Under the pieces are notes generated by a model. That model saw only the letters and a list, made by a program, of their open reading frames with translations, was not told the origin of the DNA and ran no database searches. This document shows, in pieces, positions 22,050 through 33,615 of a stretch of DNA of 64,000 nucleotides. The stretch is from contig JAKSZP010009202.1 in the NCBI GenBank assembly GCA_022478985.1, positions 354,762 to 418,761 of the forward strand, written 5' to 3'. Origin of the DNA: Massospora cicadina (lineage: Eukaryota; Entomophthoromycota; Entomophthoromycetes; Entomophthorales; Entomophthoraceae). Every line of letters starts with the position of its first letter. Position 1 is the first letter of the stretch. The position numbers were made by a program, and so were the translations under genes.

Positions 22050-22783
22050 CGGGCATGCGTTCAATGGTAGAGACCTTTATCTGGGATGGGGAGGATACCT
22101 TTGCCGCGTCAACTTGTGTCCTAAAAATTCCATTTCTCGTTCAAAGGATTTACATTTAGAGGGTTTTAGTTTTAAGGAGGCCTCCCATAGTCGCTGAAAT
22201 ACTGATGAAGATGATTGAGGTGTGCAGTAAATGTTTGAGAGAAGACAGTGACATCATCAAGGTATACTAACACACACATGAGTTTAAGGTCCCCAAACAA
22301 CTGGTCCATAGCCCATTGGAAGGTAGTAGGAGCATTGCATAACCCCTGCGGCATAAGGATGGGCTCAAACAACCCTTCATGGGAAATGAGGGCACACTTG
22401 GCACGATCCTCAGCGGAAAGATCAATATGCCAGTAGCCACCGGCCAGGTCCATCGCAGAAAAGTATTGGGAGCCAGATAAGGAGCGTAAGGAGTCATCAT
22501 GTGGGGGTAAAGGGTAGCTGTCTTTGCGGTAATGGAATTCAATTGTCAATAGTCCATAACAACACGATGGCTCCCATCCTTCTTTTTAATCAACAGGAGA
22601 GGGAGGACCAAGGACACATGATGGTTGAAGGAGGCCAGCATCAAGCAATTGCTTTAATTCTAGGGGTAACCTGGGCTTCTTCAGTTTTTGATTTGTGATA
22701 AGGTCGAGAGCGAAAAGGAGCAGCATCTCCAGTATTGACCTGGTGTTAAACGCCTTGCATATGGAATAATCGTGAGGGCCCAA
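22050..22783 (-). pseudogene. M reverse transcriptase
   Basis: The frame 22172-22549 reads RKDSYPLPPHDDSL, YFSAMDLAGGYWHIDLS, GLFEPILMPQGLCNAPTTFQ and VLVYLDDVTVFSQTFTAHLN. The catalytic YLDD is at 22253-22264. The fingers part lies at 22560-22783 in another frame (LPLELKQLLDAGLLQPSC, LKKPRLP). RT core motifs are complete, so the loss of function comes from frameshifts. Confidence 0.9.
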
Positions 22784-23527
22784 GGAGAAAATATCTGAAT
22801 ACTGTTGATCAAAGTTTCTGGCATAGCCACTTTTGCTCTACCTGACAAATCAGAACCAATTTATACAGGCACTGCAGCAACAATAGGAGGTCCTCTCTAA
22901 CCCAAAGTCATGCAGGATCCTGACGCCATGAACCCCCATCAACTGGTCATAAGGTAAGAGGCGGACATAAGTGATAAGTTGGTTCAGCTCAATGACTTTA
23001 GGAGAGACTGGGAGAGGTTTGCTAAAAGAACAGTGACAGTGCCTTGATAAGCGGGATCAAAACCCCTGGACATGGGAGAGCTTTGAATACAGAAGGGTTA
23101 GGTAAAGTAGATAATTTGAGAAAATGATTAGGAGGGGGAACCAACTGGATCCCAGTTTCTACCAGGATTTGGGCCTACGGAGGTATAGTAAGGACTTGGG
23201 AGAATGTAAACGAATCCCCTACTCATCCTTGACCATGGGAGGGGGCAACTTAACTTTGGACCCCAACACACGATATTCTAAATGCTCAATGGAATCAGAG
23301 ACTCGAGCAGGCATGTCCTTAACTTCCACTTCCCTTTTTCCTTGAGAGCAGAAGTTAAAAGTAAAGGGACATGGTATCCTAATATAGAAATAATTATCCT
23401 TAAAATTAATATTGGCAGCATGTTCCATAAGAAACCCAGTGCCCAATAGGTGGTCATAGCTATTATTATCCAAGGCTACAGCAGGGATAGAGAGCTGTAG
23501 GCCGCCTAACTTAAGGGGTAATTGGGA

Positions 23528-23713
23528 TTAAGCACCTATAGCTCGAGCATATGTGGTACCAGCGGTCCCATATTCTGATGAATGGTTAAAATCAGGCTGG
23601 ATTTTAATTTTTATGATTATGTGAGAAGAAATGATGTCAATCGGAGAGCCAGAGTCAACAATAGCAAGAACCTTCACCTTGTGAACCACCGCTTCAATAT
23701 GGGTTACTGTCAC
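23528..23713 (-). pseudogene. M aspartic protease
   Basis: The sequence VHKVKVLAIVDSGSPIDIIS carries the active-site DSG at 23648-23656. The sister element P has DTG in the same sentence. Retroelement proteases act as dimers and cut the polyprotein. The open frame covers the N-terminal half; the rest continues leftwards in the frame 23219-23473 (DNNSYDHLLGTGFLMEHA, which fits the ILG block of such proteases). Confidence 0.8.
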
Positions 23714-23899
23714 TCCCCACTGATCTGAGATAGAATATATAGCTGCAGGGGCCGACTTAGAAAGAGGATAAGAAGAAATATTGCTAGGTCTAGTATCAAC
23801 GGAAGGCTCAATAGGGGTTTCCTCTTCAGGAGCACTAGGGCCAACAAGGTCAGTGGAAACAATATGGACTGATTGTTCTCAAGGCGCAGTAAAGTTGTC

Positions 23900-26050
23900 A
23901 GCATAGGGAGCCTCTCTCCCTATGCTGACCCCTCTTTGCTTTCTCTTCAGCCATTTATGTCCTTGAATGCTGAACGGTGTGGTTGCAATGACCACAATAG
24001 TTGCAGTCAGGTCAAGCTCGATTTTTTCCAGACTCATTGTTGTTCACCACATGAATTTGAGGACGTGAGGCAGAAGCAGAAGCAGGAGCGGCAGTAACTA
24101 CAGAGGTAGGAATACCAAGAAGGGCCTCCTTAATATTTAAAATAGAAGTAAAATTTCGTTTAACTGAAGTCATGTGAGGATGGAGCTGCGGGTTAAACTC
24201 TAAAGCGGACAGGATGGCAACAACAGCATTGTCAAGAGTGAGGCGGTTGTTAGTTACCAATGTTTGAGCCTCAGCATAGAATCAAGCAGTAAACTAAGTG
24301 GGAGAATCGCCACGTCTTAACTTAATACTCATGAAGACCTGCTTCTGATTTGCCAAGGTGAGATTACTACCAAATTCCTTAATAAGCACAGCCTTTCACC
24401 TCAGCCCAATTGCTGCATCTCATGAGGTGGGGTACCATAATTTCTTGGGCGGATCTACTAAGGCAAGAGGGTAAGAATTTAGCCTTTTGTCGATCAGGAG
24501 CTTCCTCCATCGCGTTATCATAATTATATATAGAAATGAAGAAATACTTCCTTCCCCCGGGGTGAACTTCGCTTTAAAAGGAGGTTTAAACGTGGTTCCC
24601 ACAGGAGCTGAAATAACATTAATGCCTACTGGGCTAATTTGATTGACTTCAGATAGCTCAGTTTTGGACGGAGGCACAGGATTCCAATTTAAATCGGCTT
24701 GTTGTTTAAATGGTTCAGATCGTCTTGAAGAGCCCCAATTTGGGCAATTAAAGACTCAGTGGATGCTTTTTGTTAGAGTTCATTGTATATTGATTTCATT
24801 TTGACATGTAGATTTTGGACTAGAGTTTGGAGCTCATAATTGTCTTGCTTTAACCTAACAATTTTTTCTTTTTGGTGAGTTAAATCACTAGTGAGAGAAT
24901 CATAAAGATGTAAAGAGTTATCCAACCCTTCTTTAATTGCATCAACAGTAAGGTTTGGATCAATAGGTTCTCCAGAGCGAGATAGCCAACAGCTTTGAGC
25001 AATATTTTCAAATTTTTGCTCAAGAGTAAACATGCGGCTATTTGAGGAAGGATCCTCTGGAGGGGAAGGTAAGTGCACAGTCAAACCCAGAGGCCAGGAG
25101 GGCCAGGAGGCCCAGAGGGCCTACGAGGACCAGGATGCCCATATCCAGGGGGGCCAGTTGGCCCAGGTGGCCCTTCGCTTCCATCCCAACCAGAGGACCC
25201 CATCACTACTGTGGGACCAGTTGATCCTTGCTCCCCAGGGGCCCTGGAATCTCAGGCACGCTTGAGACATTAAACGCTGGTTGGATTGTTGATTCAATCT
25301 GGCTTATTCGTTCTAAAGTTTGTTTGGTAGAAGCATTAAGTTGGCTGGCGAGGTTGGTAATGGCTTGTTGCAACCAACTCTCAATAACTGCAGTGGTCTC
25401 AGTAAATCAGGTAGCTACTTCATCGTGAAGAAGGCTAACCACTCCCACGTCCAGTTGGGAGAGTTGGTTTTGAATATAGATAAGTTGGGCGCGGTTTTCA
25501 AGAATAGCCTCATGGTTATCTCTTATGAATGAAGAAGCTGAGTTGTAGAAATCTAAGAGGTAGGAGTGTAACTCTTGTGACAAGGTAAAATGTCACAAGA
25601 TTTCCTGATGGTGGATCCCCATCATTTGGACTAAATGGTGAAGGGCGGGGTGCAAAGAATGTTTTAAATATCACTCCGTGAGAGATACTCCTAACTCAGA
25701 TTTGGGTAAGGTGGCAGATTCATTTAGCACTCACATATTATCAGGAACAGCAGAGGTTTGGTTATGATGGGAGCGATCTCCAGGGAAAAGAGCACCTAGA
25801 AGTAATCAACTAATAGTATCAGCAACACCTGTAGATTGAAAACGATAGTTTTGAGGTTCTAGGGCTGGAATAGAAATATTGAGTGTGGCACGGAATTGCA
25901 TAAAATTGGGTTCACTGTTCTCATGGTTGTAATTTCCATTGGAAGTTACCCATTGAGTGATGCTAGATATTTTGGTAAGTGGCTGAGTAGAGTCTTGGCG
26001 ATAATTATCCATTGTGAATATTACTATTCACCAGGTAGATCGGGAGAGTA
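23900..26050 (-). pseudogene. M gag polyprotein region
   Basis: Reading leftwards: a segment near 25600-25450 parallels P (HPALHHLVQMMGIHHQEIL in M, HPTLYHLLQAAGLHHQELL in P). Then come a collagen-like Gly-X-Y stretch (about 25240-25090), a coiled-coil-like 103-codon frame (24773-25084), and a capsid-like block FKAKFTPGEGSISSFLYI (24420-24677). A frame at 24012-24260 shares HPHMTSVKRNFTS with P. A damaged zinc knuckle CNYCGHCNHTVQH is near 23975. Gag would package the RNA. The order is normal, the frames are broken. Confidence 0.75.
25090..25240 (-). repeat. Collagen-like Gly-X-Y stretch in M gag
   Basis: The minus-strand frame has PGEQGSTGPT, then GSEGPPGPTGPPGYGHPG and SGPPGPPGL: about 14 Gly-X-Y triplets with two small breaks. 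The DNA repeat is GGNCCNCCT-like and locally GC-rich. The plus strand of the same DNA also gives a Gly/Pro-rich frame, a by-product of the repeat. Confidence 0.7.
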
Positions 26051-26067
26051 CCTGGCAGGGAGCACCA
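26051..26067 (-). promoter_or_regulatory. M primer-binding site
   Basis: On the minus strand TGGTGCTCCCTGCCAGG starts eight bases inside the 5' LTR. Element P has the same first 16 bases at 47058. The tRNA was not identified. Confidence 0.75.
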
Positions 26068-26075
26068 AGTTATTT

Positions 26076-26582
26076 TGTCAGGATAGGGTAGCTGAGGGCA
26101 ATAGTTACTCTGAAACATACGAAAATGGATGGGATAAAATGTCCTGCAGCGAGCAGACAGTGGGGAGAGCTGAGAATCCTAAATGTAGGGGCCGGTAACT
26201 TGCTATTTGCTTGAGAATAGGTGACGAGGGACCTATTGTATTAAACTGGTGAAGTTGAAGGCTGGAGAGGAGCTTGCTATAAAGAGGCTCTAGAAATAAG
26301 TAAAACTAAAAATGATTTGGAGATAAAAATGTAACTTTATTTAAGAAAAGGTGCGGATATTTATAGGTGAGGTTTTCCTCCTAATCCTTTCAGGATAGTG
26401 ACGTCCTCTAATGGCAAGATCTTCAGCATCCTGAAGTTGATCAGGTGAGAAGTCGACAGAAGGCTTCCTTTTAACAAATCGATTAGGGGGCGGAAAATAA
26501 GGCTCTGTTAGGAAAATTTGGAGAGGTATCAGAAGTAGGGAAATTAGATTTAAATTGATTGGGAGCAGGTCAAATCCCAACA
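26076..26582 (-). repeat. M 5' LTR (right)
   Basis: It starts TGTCAGGATAGGG, ends ATCCCAACA and is followed by the TSD GCATC. Confidence 0.9.
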
Positions 26583-26587
26583 GCATC

Positions 26588-26806
26588 TCACCCCAAAACT
26601 TGTATGAAGAGTTGATGTTGGGGCTTTTGGCTTATGGCACTCAGCCCAACCTACTCTCCATCCGTTCCTTCTTGTGCAGAGCGCCTTGCTGCCCATCAAG
26701 CCACTGCCACCATCATCCCAAATCACTATGCCATTGCCCAACAAATCCCCTCACATGTTTTCATTGCTGTGGCACTGGAGAATTTATTTTATGCTCATGT
26801 CAATAG
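26588..26806 (+). pseudogene. Right half of a short Cys/His-rich frame interrupted by M
   Basis: The frame runs 72 codons from the M boundary to a TAG at 26804-26806. It is in phase with the 16 codons before M (19635-19682) once M and one GCATC are ignored. The predicted 88-residue product has about 14 Cys and several His in its second half (CRAPCC, HCHHHP, CHCP, CFHCCG). I know no family for it and see no signal peptide. It may be a small gene, part of an older element, or chance. Confidence 0.3.
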
Positions 26807-26939
26807 CAGTTGATAGATTTGTCCCCTCTGTTTTAAGATTGACCACTCTAAAAAGTCCTGCCCCCATGCCGCTTTCCTGTTACTATTTATAAACCCTTTT
26901 TAGCAGCATTTTAATGGGGTGTTTTGTTACACCTCCCAC

Positions 26940-27930
26940 TTAACATTATTGCTCGCTGGGCCAATGCGAGAAATCAGCCCCCACTAAAGCTTCAGCCACA
27001 TTTACCATCCTGGGCTCAACCAAAGAACTAGAGTCATGCTCGACCACCATTCTCACCCAAACATCCACCCATTCACCTACTACCACCCACCCAAATTCTT
27101 CCTCCACTATTTTTGTGAACCAAAATCCTTAAGACCTATTGAATAAGGTTGATGAATCATGTAAAACTGTCACAATTGAGGATGATGAATTTGGTGAAAA
27201 TCCCAGCCCAGCTGACTATGAATGAGCTTAATTTTATAATTATACTTTGACAAAACCCTCTCACCTAGAAGCTATGATACTAAACGCAATGCCTTTACCT
27301 TCTAAGTGACTAACAACTTGCCTTAACAACGGTGGCCTCGACCCATTGCCACCACCTCTGCAAAGCAGTGGCACAATCAGTTGATCAATTCCATGAAGCA
27401 CTGAGCTCAATTGACTTCCCCCTGATTTCCCCAAAGTAGCACAGGAGGAAATCACCAAATTAGCCAATGATGCCAATGACGATGTCATAAATGTTGTAAA
27501 ACTAGCAGCATTCAACACAACATCTAAAATCACCCAATAAAATATAGCTAGTTTGGTCCAACTCCTGGATGCCCGCCTTCAAGATGAACATCATGTTGAG
27601 GAGTTGGTTAAGGCTGACTTCCAGACTGACCTTTAAGTAAATAACCGTTATTTCACACATCTCCAACACCACCACGAAGATGCCACAACGCCCTTGTTCT
27701 AAGCGTTTGTCTGCTTCTACAACCAATGTAAATCTTTCATGAAAAATAAACCTGAACAAGAGCTTCCTGGACCACCCTCCCCTTTTCAATGGTGGGTTAG
27801 TGGTACTCCTCTATCTGCCTGGTTGGATGTTTTTTGTTTTGTTGTTCCGTTTGTTTTGGCTCTTTTATTTGCTCTATGAGTATTGGTAATGTCCATCTCC
27901 TGGTTGTCATAAATCAAATAAAATTTAAGA
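26940..27930 (+). pseudogene. Decayed unknown protein-coding region
   Basis: From about 27425 to 27905 one frame covers 160 codons with four stops (three TAA, one TGA), all explicable by C-to-T change. It reads DFPKVAQEEITKLANDAND, NIASLVQLLDARLQDEHHVE, VCFYNQCKSFMKNKPEQ, and ends hydrophobic (WLDVFCFVVPFVLALLFAL). Upstream pieces in other frames are Ser/Thr-rich (26998-27120) and acidic (VTIEDDEFGENPSPADYE, 27169-27222). An AATAAA at about 27917 follows. The family is unknown; it could be a gag-like or ORF1-like protein of an element, or a host pseudogene. The hydrophobic tail suggests a membrane segment. Confidence 0.45.
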
Positions 27931-28081
27931 AAGAAAGATTCAAAATCTTAGTTATTATAACTTCTAACATAAAATTTAATAAATCTTATATAAATAGGTC
28001 CAGTGGTGCACCACATATAAAAATACCAAAGATATTATGGGTAGCTTTGCTTTTTTTCTTTACTCACTTTGTTGATAAAAT

Positions 28082-28830
28082 TCAAGTTTGGCTAACAGAT
28101 ACACCAACAATTACCATCATGCTGCCCTGCTTTACCAATATTGATGAGTTGACTCCTGATGCCCCTGCGTGGGTTGGTGGCGCACCGCTTTTTAATATTT
28201 TTGGCTGTTGCTGAAATGCGCTAGTCAGGCTCTGCTAGCTCACCCAAACATATGTTGCGTCTTCCCATTTTTGGGACTTAGCCTCAACCCTGCGCGCTCC
28301 CAGGCGATGCCTTGCAGCCCTCAGGTGCTCCCACAGAGCACCATGCAATTCATCCTTTGTCTAATATTGATTTTTTTAGTTTAAGATGATGAAATAATCA
28401 TTAGCTTATACCATGAGGTAGTGATGACTTCCAGCTTCGTCGACATACCTTTAATGGCAAAGTTCCTAAGACTTTGTTGCTAACTTGATATATGCTAACC
28501 TATGCCAAAGGTGAGTCCCCTAAATTTTTCAACAGAATAGGTTGCATATGGAGCTAAAGCAAACGGCGCAAACTGTACAAAGAAGGTAAGTCTAAGCTCC
28601 ACTAAAGTTGGGCGTTTGATATAATATTGTACATCAAGTGATAAAAAAACAGAAGTTACCAAACATGCTGAGGTATGACGGATGATAAAAAAGCCACTGT
28701 CCTCTGTCACCAATAAGGCTTCACAGGACACTTCCTACTAAGTCAGGTTATGGTAATCACGCTGCACTTACATTTTAGAATCTATAATCTTCACAGGTCC
28801 AGGCTGCTCTTGATCATCTTTTTGCAACAT
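28082..28830 (-). CDS. Tentative spliced gene, unknown product
   Basis: On the minus strand an ATG at 28830 follows an in-frame stop, with a TATAAATA about 80 bases upstream. Exon 1 (28830-28772) reads MLQKDDQEQPGPVKIIDSK and ends at GTAAGT. A following open frame (about 28696-28496) ends at a possible GT. A 17-base exon (28465-28449) precedes GTATGT. An exon at 28360-28244 starts TKDELHGALWEHL and ends at GTGAGC, and a last exon at 28210-28082 ends in TGA. All phases fit. Two introns would be only 33-34 bases, which is very short, and the first 3' splice site is a guess. No family is recognised; it may be chance. Confidence 0.25.
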
Positions 28831-28899
28831 CGTGATTACAATGCAATGCTACATGGAGTTCCCAAAATGGTGGTCCTCTTTATTTCCAGCTATTCCATA

Positions 28900-30017
28900 T
28901 AATGTATTTATAATAAAATATTATATAAAAAAGTAACCTCAAATAGGGGTCTTTGCATATAAGCAAAAGAGGCTTGATTTTAGAGAGCTTCAAAAACAGA
29001 CAATAGAAATTTAAGGTGAGGAAAGGGAAAACACACCCTCACCTGATAAATCATAAACCAATAAGAGCTATGTTAATTAAAAGATAATTTATGCGTTAAA
29101 AACTTAGTGAATGCCAACATCACAAATATTATTAGATAAAGGATCAGGAGCCTAAATTCACAAAAATGCGCCAGAATATATAAACTCATTAATTATCCCA
29201 AAACATTGACTAACCATTTAAGTTTTTTTTAAAGAATTTAAGTTGTAAACATCATCATAATGGATTTTCAAAGTCACAACCCTAAGAAAACCATGTACAA
29301 TTGCCAATTGTTACACTACCATCAGAGTGTCATTTCAACTTTGACTTCTACTGTGCGGCTAACGCCGCAATATCATTGACTTTGCCTATAATTTATAAAA
29401 ATATATAATTCCAACAACATAAACCTAGTTGCCTGTCAGATTAACCCTTGTGGTCCAGTTTGGGCTTGCCTACTCACTTCTCCCCTACCTTGCTTTTCCA
29501 GAAGCTTTTGGAAGATCTGAGTGCATTTGGATCAGACCCATGTTTCTCATTTTGTAATCACAAAGGGGGCCTCTCGCCTAGCAGGACCTTCCGCTTGCAA
29601 AATGATGTTCTAACATATTAAAACCCCATTGCAATTCCAACCCATCTTGCTGTACACCTAGAACCTGGAAAATTCTTTTGGGACCATGTGGAGGGTAGAT
29701 GGGCTGTGTGTTTGTTAATGCTTATGTTATGTCATGCAAAGAGTAAATGATTCTCCAACACTACCGCTGCACCAGGCCACCAACCATGCAACTTTTTAAA
29801 GCTATTGCTATAAGTTTTGCTTCATGGGGATCTTCTCAATTATCCTCCACCAAAATTGAGATGTCATTCAGAAACACCAACCAATCATGCTCTCCTCAGC
29901 AAAATGGATCCTAAGCAAATTGGTCCATCTCATCAGCAATCTCTCATATAAGTCACTTGGGAACTTCTTGGACCACCATTTGAAATTTAATGCCCAATTC
30001 AACACCCACTCTATCCC
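28900..30017. other. AT-rich stretch without recognised feature
   Basis: No long frame, terminal repeat or match to the other elements was seen in this 1.1 kb. Confidence 0.55.
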
Positions 30018-30341
30018 ACCCTGTAATGGACAGTATTAATCCATTCATTGCATTTTGATTCCGGGTTCAGATTTTCTGAATCTGAATTGATTCATATATA
30101 AAGATTTTTGGTGTTTGTCAGGTTTGGGCGCTGGGTTGTGCCTCGCCTGATTTATTGATTAGGCTCTTGTGAGACTAATCAATGGTTTAGGTGAGTCCTG
30201 GAAGAACGACCTTTAAGGTCAAGCCCATGCAATTCTGAACTTCATTTGAACTTCTCTCTTCTCTCTCTGGTGGTCTCAGGGCCGCCCTTACCTTATCTTA
30301 CCTGATGATCCGCGCACAACAAGTTTTTGTTGTGTCAACAA
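30018..30341 (+). repeat. LTR-like block
   Basis: It starts TGTAATGG, has TATATAAAG at about 30094 followed by a CT-rich tract (CTTCTCTCTTCTCTCTCTGG), a perfect hairpin CACAACAA-GTTT-TTGTTGTG at 30315-30334, and ends GTCAACA before AAAATTTGG, much like the end of the P LTR. There is no second copy in the window and no TSD, so this is a resemblance only. Confidence 0.3.
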
Positions 30342-33300
30342 AAATTTGGCTTTTGGGGTTTGATCTCCCTCAAATATCCTGTCTTTCCCTTGGTGTGTTC
30401 ACGGCATCAGATTATTGGGATCCTGTTTATCAGTGACTTTTTATTTGATAATAAATAAAATAAGGTTAATTCCAGGGTTTGCAACCTTGCTTACCTATTT
30501 TGTCTTTTTCTCACTCCAAATTTCCCTAATTCTGAGGTTTACTACCTCAAGAGTCCAGCTCATGATGGACGTTCAGCGTGAATTGTGTCAAACCTAAGGT
30601 AAGATGGTGATTGGAAACTGGGACATTTCTGACCGTTACACACCCATACACAAATGCCCAGATCATGCTAATCAAAACCAGGGCATATTAGGATGGAGTG
30701 ACTAAAATGGGCGAACCTGTTTTAAATATGACTGACCTATCAATTTTGGACAACTTATGGACGAAAATTACAGCAAAAAATAACCCCTCGCCACAATGCA
30801 CTGGAACCATGTGATGCCCCATACCAAAGTGACCATCAACTCACTATGATGGCGATGGACTTAACCAATTGTCACCCATATGTAAGGTGGTAACAAAATA
30901 TGCTCCTAAAATCTAATGGCGTGCCCTTCCCACTTTTTATCCAACTCTCTCGCCATTTCCCTGTTAAAAACCAGCATGATTCACATGAAGGCAACCAAGG
31001 AGATCCACACCATCACTACACCGACAAAATTAGCCCAAAAATATTAACGCGCTTGAGTCTTGCCTATGCCTCCATCCCTAGATTTCACATTCAGAGATCA
31101 CAACCTTCAGATTTTGAGAATCCATGTTTAATGCGATGTATATCCCTAACAGCCCACTTCACAATAATCTTATTATCCACCAAATTAATAACCTAGCCAC
31201 ACACTTTTTTCCATGCCTTGCGCTCTCTGCAAAAATGTGGCAGCAGAAGAGGCTCCTGACTCTCTTTCTCCACTAAAATTAGATAGTCGTTTTCTGATGC
31301 TGACCTGGTTAGAGGCATCAAAAAGTATTCCCAAAAATCCTTGCCTCCCCCATCCACACTATAGTTCTCAACATTTGCGCACTCTAAACATTTACAAAAA
31401 CATTTTTGAGGATCTTTGAATATTTAATATATAATAGAAATTCCAAGGTTGAGGCTGCACAAATATTAGTGCTAAGAATAACAGAGCCCCCTCCAATCAT
31501 TGACTGGAAATTTGTTTTGACAGGTAATCATGAAGCCTGTACTGATGTTGAATTTATTAATCTCAATTGAGATAGGCTTAGTTAGGATGAAAGATGCAGT
31601 TGAGATTAAAATTATTGTACTATTAAATGCCGTCTTAAATCTAGGGACACCAACATCATAATGGTAAACTGCTAGTAATGGTGGTAAATAATATAGTAAA
31701 CTTGCTAACCATAGTACACTGCACTGATTAGACTACAATCATAGGGCTATGTTGACGATAGATCTTGCTCCAGGAACTGACTGAACTTGGAAAGCCAACA
31801 ACTATCATTTCAAAAACAAAGAAAAGCTTGGTACAGCTTGATCAGTTGTATCAGATCCTAAGGTCTACAACTTGCATGGGGTATGATAAACTAGCAGTGG
31901 CGCTGACATCAAGTACAGCACAGTAGACCAATGGTAATTGCAGGGATTAGTGTAGAAAACCTGCTTCCAGGGTACTGGGTGCCATGATAGTGACTGGACT
32001 AAGCAGACTGGAACTAAATACAGAAAGAGCAGAGCTAAAGGTTTGTAAAATGCCGCTTATGGGGACAGATAAGCACACAACCCTCTACTAAACCATAGAT
32101 ATAAGGTAAACTGGAGAAAACAATGGTTAGGGAATGTTGTTTGGGCTGGTCACAGCATCAGGAATCGCATTTAATACCACCATAATAAGGATGGGCAGCC
32201 AGAGATAAAGATGGCGTGAGAAAGGCACTGTAAGATGAGCGTAGGTAGAGACAGCTCAGAACACTGTCCCTTAGCCTCACCATAGATGCGAGTAAACAGA
32301 TACAATACTTTTTAGGACTTGAGCGTGCTAAGAGAAATCTGAGCCTTAAATATAGATGTCTAAACACCCATGACACCAGTCACAAACTATAAGGTGACAA
32401 TCTACCTCTAGGAGTTGAATTATGAGAATTGGAGAAAGGTTTGGGTCTTTGAAATGGCGAGATTGAGGATGAGGTATCCCTAGTATTCTTTACACTACCT
32501 AATTACAGGTAATGCAAAGTTTCCACCATAGTTTCTCCTTCCTTTGATACTAACAGGTGTGACTTTACTATGGCCTTATATTTTTGGCAGCACAGTATAA
32601 GTTATATAAATTAGAATATTAAAACTGAAATCTTTTTGGTAAAGTTTGATAGAGATAAGCTGATAAAAATAACCAGCACCCTCCATTGAATGGTTTCTGG
32701 GGTTTTTAGTTGACAGGTGGGGGTGGGATTAGACAAACAATGATGTTTAAACTTGTATGCTCGGTATTCTTAAAGGGTTTAAATGAGTTTCATATGGCAC
32801 AATAATATATAAATAAACAATTGAAGAAAACTGGCCATAATATTTTGTATGGGTTCGCTCCTTATTTTAAACATAAGATTTTGCTTCAGTGTCATACAAA
32901 CTTGTTGCCTTTATTGATTCTTATTTATATTTTTGTCCAACTTAGGGCTTATTTGGGATTCGTTCAAATTTATAATTTACCTGGAGCTACCCAAGTATAG
33001 ATTTATTGTCAACTTAGGATATTCCTTATTAAACTCTCTTTTTAAAAAAGAGATGCTTATGCCTGTTAATCTCCATTTAATATTTTCATAAAAATTGTTA
33101 CATACTTTCTGATTTATGCTAACACTATTCTAAAAAACTATAAATAGAAAAAGTTTAGAATCTGGAATTGGTTGTAAAGAGAGTGAAGTCAAACAAGAAC
33201 AGCACTTAACTAACGCTAATACACACTATTCCACAGATCCTCTAATTGGGAAATGGAAGTGCCTTTGGATTGGTGCTTGCTACAGATTTTGCATCCATTA

Positions 33301-33350
33301 CATCAGGGCTCTGCTAGTGTACTTGGCCAACAGTATGAGGACTTCTGGCC
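30342..33350. other. Three kb without recognised feature
   Basis: Only short frames without motifs are present (for example 30900-31196 and 31213-31419 on plus, 32158-32376 on minus). Base composition does not suggest coding. No repeat shared with the rest of the window was found. Confidence 0.5.
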
Positions 33351-33615
33351 CTTGCTGTTTTTCTTGAATGGCGTACCTTTCCACTATAAGTCCATAGGGC
33401 AACTCACCAACCCAACAGACTAACAACTTTACCTTAACTAATTGACCCCCCTTGGGTGTGCACCGGTGGGTTCTCAGCCCCCTTACTGGGTAGCCTAAAC
33501 CCCTTGCTACTTCAACCTCATGGTCAATCATTGGACCCTCTTAGGTGTGAAACAGTGAGCCCATCCCATTGCGGGCAGTCTGGCCAATTTGCTACTTCAC
33601 CCTCATGGCTAACGG
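33350..33615. repeat. Degenerate tandem repeat, units of about 88 bp
   Basis: Units 33442-33530 and 33531-33613 share TTGACCC, CTTNGGTGTG, TTGCTACTTCA and CCTCATGG in the same order. The end of a possible third unit (AACAACTTTACCTTAACTAAT) precedes them. The function is unknown. Confidence 0.6.

Larger units (their letters stand above)
19683..26582 (-). mobile_element. M: near-complete Ty3/Gypsy retrotransposon, 6.9 kb, minus strand
   Basis: LTRs of 508 and 507 bp (19683-20190 and 26076-26582) lie inside a perfect TSD GCATC (19678-19682 and 26583-26587). On the minus strand the order is 5' LTR, PBS, gag, protease, RT, RNase H, integrase, PPT, 3' LTR, the normal Ty3/Gypsy order. No chromodomain was seen. 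Stops and frameshifts occur in all genes, so the copy is dead, but the structure is whole. The same family on the other strand is element P. Confidence 0.92.

Noticed and set aside
25073..25273. Plus-strand frame rich in Gly and Pro that looks like a collagen gene
   Set aside because: It is antisense to the M gag. The repeat GGNCCN gives Gly/Pro on both strands, and the minus frame continues into gag sequence shared with P.
27834..28214. 126-codon plus frame with hydrophobic segments
   Set aside because: Its first part is the tail of the decayed region at 26.94-27.93 kb in another frame, the rest is A/T-driven. No motif or start context supports it.
28141..28340. SINE with Pol III boxes in the GC-richer patch
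   Set aside because: A T-run follows GGCGCACCGC, but no A-box/B-box pair and no tail or TSD could be found.
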